The notes below the pieces were generated by a model. The model did no database searches and was not told the DNA's origin. It was given only the letters and a program-made list of their open reading frames with translations. A stretch of 64,000 bases of DNA from Enoplolaimus lenunculus (taxonomy: Eukaryota; Nematoda; Enoplea; Enoplida; Thoracostomopsidae). Of the stretch, positions 59,562 to 64,000 are shown one piece after another (the first letter of the stretch is position 1; each line of letters opens with the position of its first letter). The stretch covers positions 1-64,000 of the forward strand of contig JASANG010002036.1 of the NCBI GenBank assembly GCA_030248215.1, in the 5' to 3' direction. A program made the translations under genes and the position numbers.

Positions 59562-62500
59562 TATATGCATCTGTGTTAACCATCATTATTTTCCGCGAAA
59601 AGTTAGAAATTATTTACCTCAAAACTAAACTGTACAGCATAAATAATTTGTTTAAATTTTACCGTTTTGTTTCAAAAAAACCATTTCTGTCAAGTGTTCT
59701 GCGTCGAAATTTTTTGATGTCGCTAAAAATTATTAATCCCAAACGTTTATACTTCAGTATTTCTGCAAACACTGTCAAATATGCCTTTAAAATCCTTATC
59801 ACACAAATCAATATTGTCATAGACAGTCGGCGAAAATAATTTTTTTATCACAAAATGGTGTCCCAGATTGTCTGGGAGTTATTAGCTTAATCTACCAAAC
59901 TGTACCTGTCGGTAGCTGCGAAAGATCCAACTTTCACCAGTCCAGATCTTGAGTATAAGATCCAAGTAAACAATAGTTGTGTTGTCTTTATCGGGCGCGG
60001 CGAAATCAGCTAAATATTTGTTTACGGAGCGTAGTTTGCTATTTTGTTACAAAGAAATTTAAGCAAAAAACAGAGGTACATTTTTCGATCAGTGCCGTTT
60101 GCAAAAGGGGGCGAACCATGGAACTTTTAGCAAAAGGCGCTGTTTTCAAAATTAGATGCCCAAAAAATTTTCCCTTGCCACAATTGCTCAGAAACTCTGT
60201 GCGTGATTTGAGTTATGCTTTACGAAAATGAAATCTTTTTGCCGAATGGCGGATCCAAAAATTTAGACCTTAGCATTTTATCGCAAAAAAATTTCCTGAC
60301 TGGAGACGTACGCTCCCCTGGATCCACTAGTGGCTACATTCTTGTGTTTGCTAGATTAATCAGCAGCAGAAAGCTTTTTTAATTAAGAATGAAAAAAGCG
60401 AAATGTTTTAATATCGACCCGTAAAGCTTAAAACTTTAAAGTGGGGCATGCAAAGTTGCCAGACGACTATTACAACCCAGACTGAAACTTTCCTTGAGGG
60501 ACTAATTGTGTCTAGAGGCTAAACACCCTCAGACTCTCACTCAACTGACTGCGGGCAATGTATATTCAAAGCGAACCTAAGAAAATAACAGTTTAATTTG
60601 GTGTCGATCATCGGAAACGCGTCTTGTGACACTTTATTTAATTTTGTACACCTATATATTTTTAAAGCATAGCTGGTGCAACTTGCTAGTTTGAATACAT
60701 TCGATAAGAATACGGGCCCTAATTGTCGTCCAGCAATTAATGAATTAAATAAAAGCAAATATATAATATATGTTAAAACTAGCTAATTTTGTTTACAAAA
60801 TAAATAAACAGCCAAGATACGATTCGAGAACTGTAGTACGAAATCAAAATATTATCAGTTTTGTAACAAAAAATGCAACAAACTTTGAAATGTTGTTTTT
60901 CGTTGCAATATTTTTTACTTAAAATCTACCAAAAAGCAGCGTCTCTAAATATTACAAAAAGAACACCTGAAAAGCATCGAAAATATTAAATAGTTTTTGT
61001 TTCAGCTGTTTCCACGACCAGGCGAGGATTAAAAAACTTTTTAAAGTTAATTCAAATTTGGGCTCATGTTAATTTTATGGGGGCCTGCTCATTGGGAGAC
61101 AGGAAGATTGAAGGACTCAGAGACTGGAAGACTTTTAGATGTAGGTTTGCGGTTAAACTTAGGATTTGATTTTGGCTTAGGCTTAGGCAGGACCCACTTT
61201 AGTGAACAATGACGCAAATGTTTTTGAAAAGTTTATAAAATTAGCTAAGTTTTGAGACAAATTTTCTGTTTTTGTGTCCTTTTGCTTTTAGTGTAATCAG
61301 GGTCACAATTGTGTGTTTTGCGCAACTGGTAGTCTTCATTCAGTGTTGATTTTGATGCAATGGTTTTTTTGTTATTTACTGAAGGCAGCCGTTTCTTGTC
61401 CGTAAAACAAATGAAGGGTTTTTGTTAAACTTTGTCAGTTGATTTCTAGAAACACTAACTGTTCTGTGTTAAATTAAATACATTATTATTATTATGTGGC
61501 ATTATTTTGTTACTGGAGTGACACGAATAAAATTGGGGACTGATATTTGTTTAGCCTCTTGAAAGTTTGACCCCGTATATTAGGTTAAGAGCTGTTATTC
61601 ATTTTTAATTACCCGCATGTTAGCTTATCCCAACACCCTTCTATTTAATATTTTTTCTTTTGGGCAGAACTTCGGCCTTAATTAGGGATACGGACTCATA
61701 TTGATTGGGACACAAAATAGGGTTCATTACAGTACATGTGGCTTATAATTGTATACGCTGGGGCAAAATTTAGCAATTACCCTAAAATTTGAGGTTAAAA
61801 TTTTATTCTTGAAGAACAGTAGCAATACGTTAAACTTAACATATTTCTGCGTTCAATGTTTTGTCTGGTTCTGTCGAATACAAAAAACTTTTCTAAAACC
61901 ACCAACATTTGTCTAAACCTGCTCATTGAAGAAAAGATTTATCACCAGTTAGCGATAGGTTTTAAAACTGACAAACACATGCACATATGCATCTGAAAAT
62001 ATACGCAGCGTATCAGTGGATTACCTATATCAATTCGCTAAATATATGCTTTCAATCTCGACGCTCACCGTTCACTGGTTCAGAACATGCAAGACGTAAC
62101 ACCATCAACTGGACATAGGTGCTACTCACATTTGAGCATATTATTTTTAATTACATTTGTTTTAGTTAACACTAAAAGAATAAAGTATAAGTTGAAAGTT
62201 AAATACAATATAGTGTGTGAAATGATCTATGAACAGACAAAGCAAACATGCAGTTTTTTGCAACCGAATCAGGTTTGTGGTCGGCTTTATTGTTTTTGTT
62301 TAGTCAATTGTTTAGACTTGAATCTAATGCGAAGGAAATCGCTACTTTATAATATTTGCCACATTTTTACTGGGAAATGTGTTTCCACTTTTATAACGAT
62401 TGCTTAAAAATTTTAGGCTTACGCTTAGGCTTGAGCTTAGAAAAAGACAGGCACAAATATCAGCATTTTCGTAACTGAAACCTATTAAGTTTGCCCAAAG

Positions 62501-62729
62501 CTCAATCGGTAATATCGGCTGAACACCCAGATATACACAGTATCTGATATACGAGTTAAATTTGCACGTGCAATACGCAATTTGTAACCATATCAAAATG
62601 TTTGCTAAAAATGCTATAAATTTGTAAAATTTCAAAGCACAAAAAGTGTAAAATTTCAAAGCACAAAAAGTATTCTTGCTTTATCGAAGAATTCTAAATC
62701 CCATCATTCCTTTTGACGAATTATTTCAG
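59562..62729. other. No supported gene; D, B and F elements
   Basis: Contains a family D copy (about 60247-60333, GGCGGATCCAAAAATTTAG to CTGGATCCACTAG), a family B copy (61513-61732, TA-flanked, CTGGAGTGACACGAATAAAA ... TTCATTACAG) and a family F copy (about 61940-62119, ATCACCAGTTAGCGATAGG). Upstream exons of the gene at 62730 may lie here, but I could not identify any. Confidence 0.5.
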
Positions 62730-63084
62730 GAAACAACACCTGTTTACAATGAAATAGCAACTGGACGCCGGGATCTCAATGATTCAGAATACATCCAGCC
62801 GGTACGAAGCATTCTGGCTGACCTTTGGCATCTTCATATGAGCGTTTGGACCCTGGTTGGAAGTGGGGTTTTCCTTCGCTTAACCAGAAGTCGTACGCTT
62901 CAATCGGTAGCAATTTGCATCGCACTAGTCTTTGGGGCAGCTATTTGTTCGTCGCTAATTAATGTATTTGTTGCAATTGCTTATATATTTCGACTGCAAT
63001 ATATTGCATTTTATGCTAAATATATACGATTGAAATTAAACGCTACGTGTTATTCGACGTCTGATTTGCGAATAAGCAGTAACC

Positions 63085-63117
<33 letters not shown>

Positions 63118-63584
63118 GCAGCAACAACAACAGCAACAACAACAGCAACAACAACAACAACAACGACATCGACGATGACGACAACAACAACGGCAACAAC
63201 AACAACAACAACAACAATAATAATAATAATAATATTAATATTAATATTAATACACCCATAAACTCCGTTTGTTCCGAAACCAGGGAGGACAGCAAACAGC
63301 TAAACTTGCCGGCGAAGCTAAATGTTGCAAGTAAACGAAACGTCCCAACAATCGACCTGCGCCTAAAAACTCCTTATGCATTCCGTGATGAAAGTCGGCA
63401 AACTTCTTGTGACTGCTTAAAGCGTCCAGTAGCAAATTTATCACCAAAAGAACAAATGCTTATATTTCCATCTGGGCCTTCGACTGCTGCAGTGAGATTT
63501 GCATGTCATACAGCCGTAACTATAAAGCAAGAAAATGGTACGGACGAAACGTATCTGCCAAACTATAAGCCATGCCGTGGCTAA
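62730..63584 (+). CDS. Last exon of an unrecognised membrane protein with an Asn-rich tract
   Basis: Open frame of about 284 residues after a possible acceptor (GAATTATTTCAG), phase 0, ending at TAA (63582-63584). The frame is also open for about 18 codons upstream, so the true exon start may differ. It reads ETTPVYNEIATGRRDLNDSE, a short region with LADLWHLHMSVWTL, then a strongly hydrophobic segment (SVAICIALVFGAAICSSLIN, VFVAIAYIF), so one or two membrane spans, then a basic KYIRLKL. A long Asn-rich run interrupted by Ser and Asp follows, encoded by AAC/AAT repeats, and a tail with ASKRNVPTIDLRLKTPYAF and KEQMLIFPSGPSTAAVRF. The tail is non-repetitive and charged, as in a cytoplasmic domain. 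I do not recognise the family. Earlier exons are expected upstream. Confidence 0.6.
63085..63251. repeat. AAC/AAT trinucleotide repeat coding poly-Asn
   Basis: Mostly AAC units with AGC, GAC and GGC interruptions, ending in AAT and ATTAAT units. It is in frame with the membrane-protein exon and probably length-polymorphic. Confidence 0.9.
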
Positions 63585-63760
63585 AAAATTACTTGGGGAA
63601 AGACGCGGGATGGGCTGTTGAGTGAACACCCACACGTCACAAGTTCCAGGGGACAGATTGCTGCTACAGATTTAACTACGATCGTGACTTGTCAAGCATG
63701 TTAATTTTCACAAGAGTGGGTAAAATTTCGTAGTAGCTTTAAGCAATGCAACTTTTAGCC

Positions 63761-63918
63761 GGCTCCGTAGCCAAGCGGGGCAGTTGAGGCTTAGCCTCCC
63801 TAGAGAAATTTTGGCCCCCGCAAGAATTTTCAAGGTTGGTTTTAAATTTTTTAAAACCCCTGTATGCCCATCCTGAAAATTTTTTTGCACCCCTAGATAG
63901 GTGAGCTGGGTACGGGCA
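63761..63918 (-). mobile_element. Family E element, reverse-oriented
   Basis: Read on the minus strand it starts TGCCCGTACCCAGCTCACCT and ends TTGGCTACGGAGCC. About 180 bp beyond the stop of the membrane-protein exon. Confidence 0.65.
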
Positions 63919-64000
63919 TGCATTTAGCTAAGTCTTTGCATACATTATTTACGCCAGAGTCGCTATTCTCAACTGTGTCCGGTCTCGATTTACCAGCTAG

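Overview
This is a 64 kb window of AT-rich animal nuclear DNA: spliced genes with long introns and a very dense load of short inverted-repeat elements. Two genes encode cuticlin-type ZP-domain proteins, a family typical of cuticle-bearing ecdysozoans. That, with a sigma-class GST, points to an ecdysozoan such as a nematode, nematomorph or priapulid relative. I cannot name the species. I see no rRNA, no intact tRNA, no CRISPR and no prokaryotic feature. All exon models were built by eye from reading frames, GT/AG sites, matching splice phases and remembered family patterns.

Layout. 0.2-3.3 kb: four exons of a sigma-class GST on the minus strand, running off the left edge. 5.9-13.7 kb: a plus-strand ZP/cuticlin-like membrane protein (11 exons, with one unresolved junction). 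14.9-21.0 kb: a minus-strand Cab45/SDF4-like EF-hand protein (8 exons, all phases consistent, 463 aa). 24-31.3 kb: a second cuticlin-like ZP gene on the minus strand, sharing intron positions with the first; its 3' end is unresolved. 31.3-54 kb: essentially gene-free, rich in repeats, with a few isolated exon-like islands I could not assign. 54.4-57.6 kb: a plus-strand neuropeptide precursor in three exons whose product carries ten copies of a ...YGMAF-Gly peptide. 62.7-63.6 kb: the last exon of an unrecognised membrane protein with an Asn-rich tract.

Mobile DNA. At least eight families recur: (A) elements with GGCCNATGTATAGAACAGGG-like ends and TTAGGC-type internal repeats; (B) TA-flanked elements with CTGTARTGACCCGAATAAGA ends; (C) hAT-like CAGGGTG elements with 8-bp duplications; (D) GGATCC-ended elements; (E) elements with CCCGTAGCCAGCTCACC ends; (F) elements with CTATCACCAGTTAGCGATAG ends; (G) hAT-like elements with CAAGAGTGGAT ends; (H) GC-rich CGAC/GTCG inverted repeats. 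A ninth, TTAA-flanked, piggyBac-like element carries a tRNA-like Pol III promoter and occurs once singly and once as three tandem copies.

The most interesting signals are the YGMAF-amide precursor; the paralogous ZP pair with a missing conserved cysteine; H-family elements a few bases downstream of splice donors in four ZP introns, including the equivalent intron of both paralogs; and the TTAA element that carries a tRNA-like unit.
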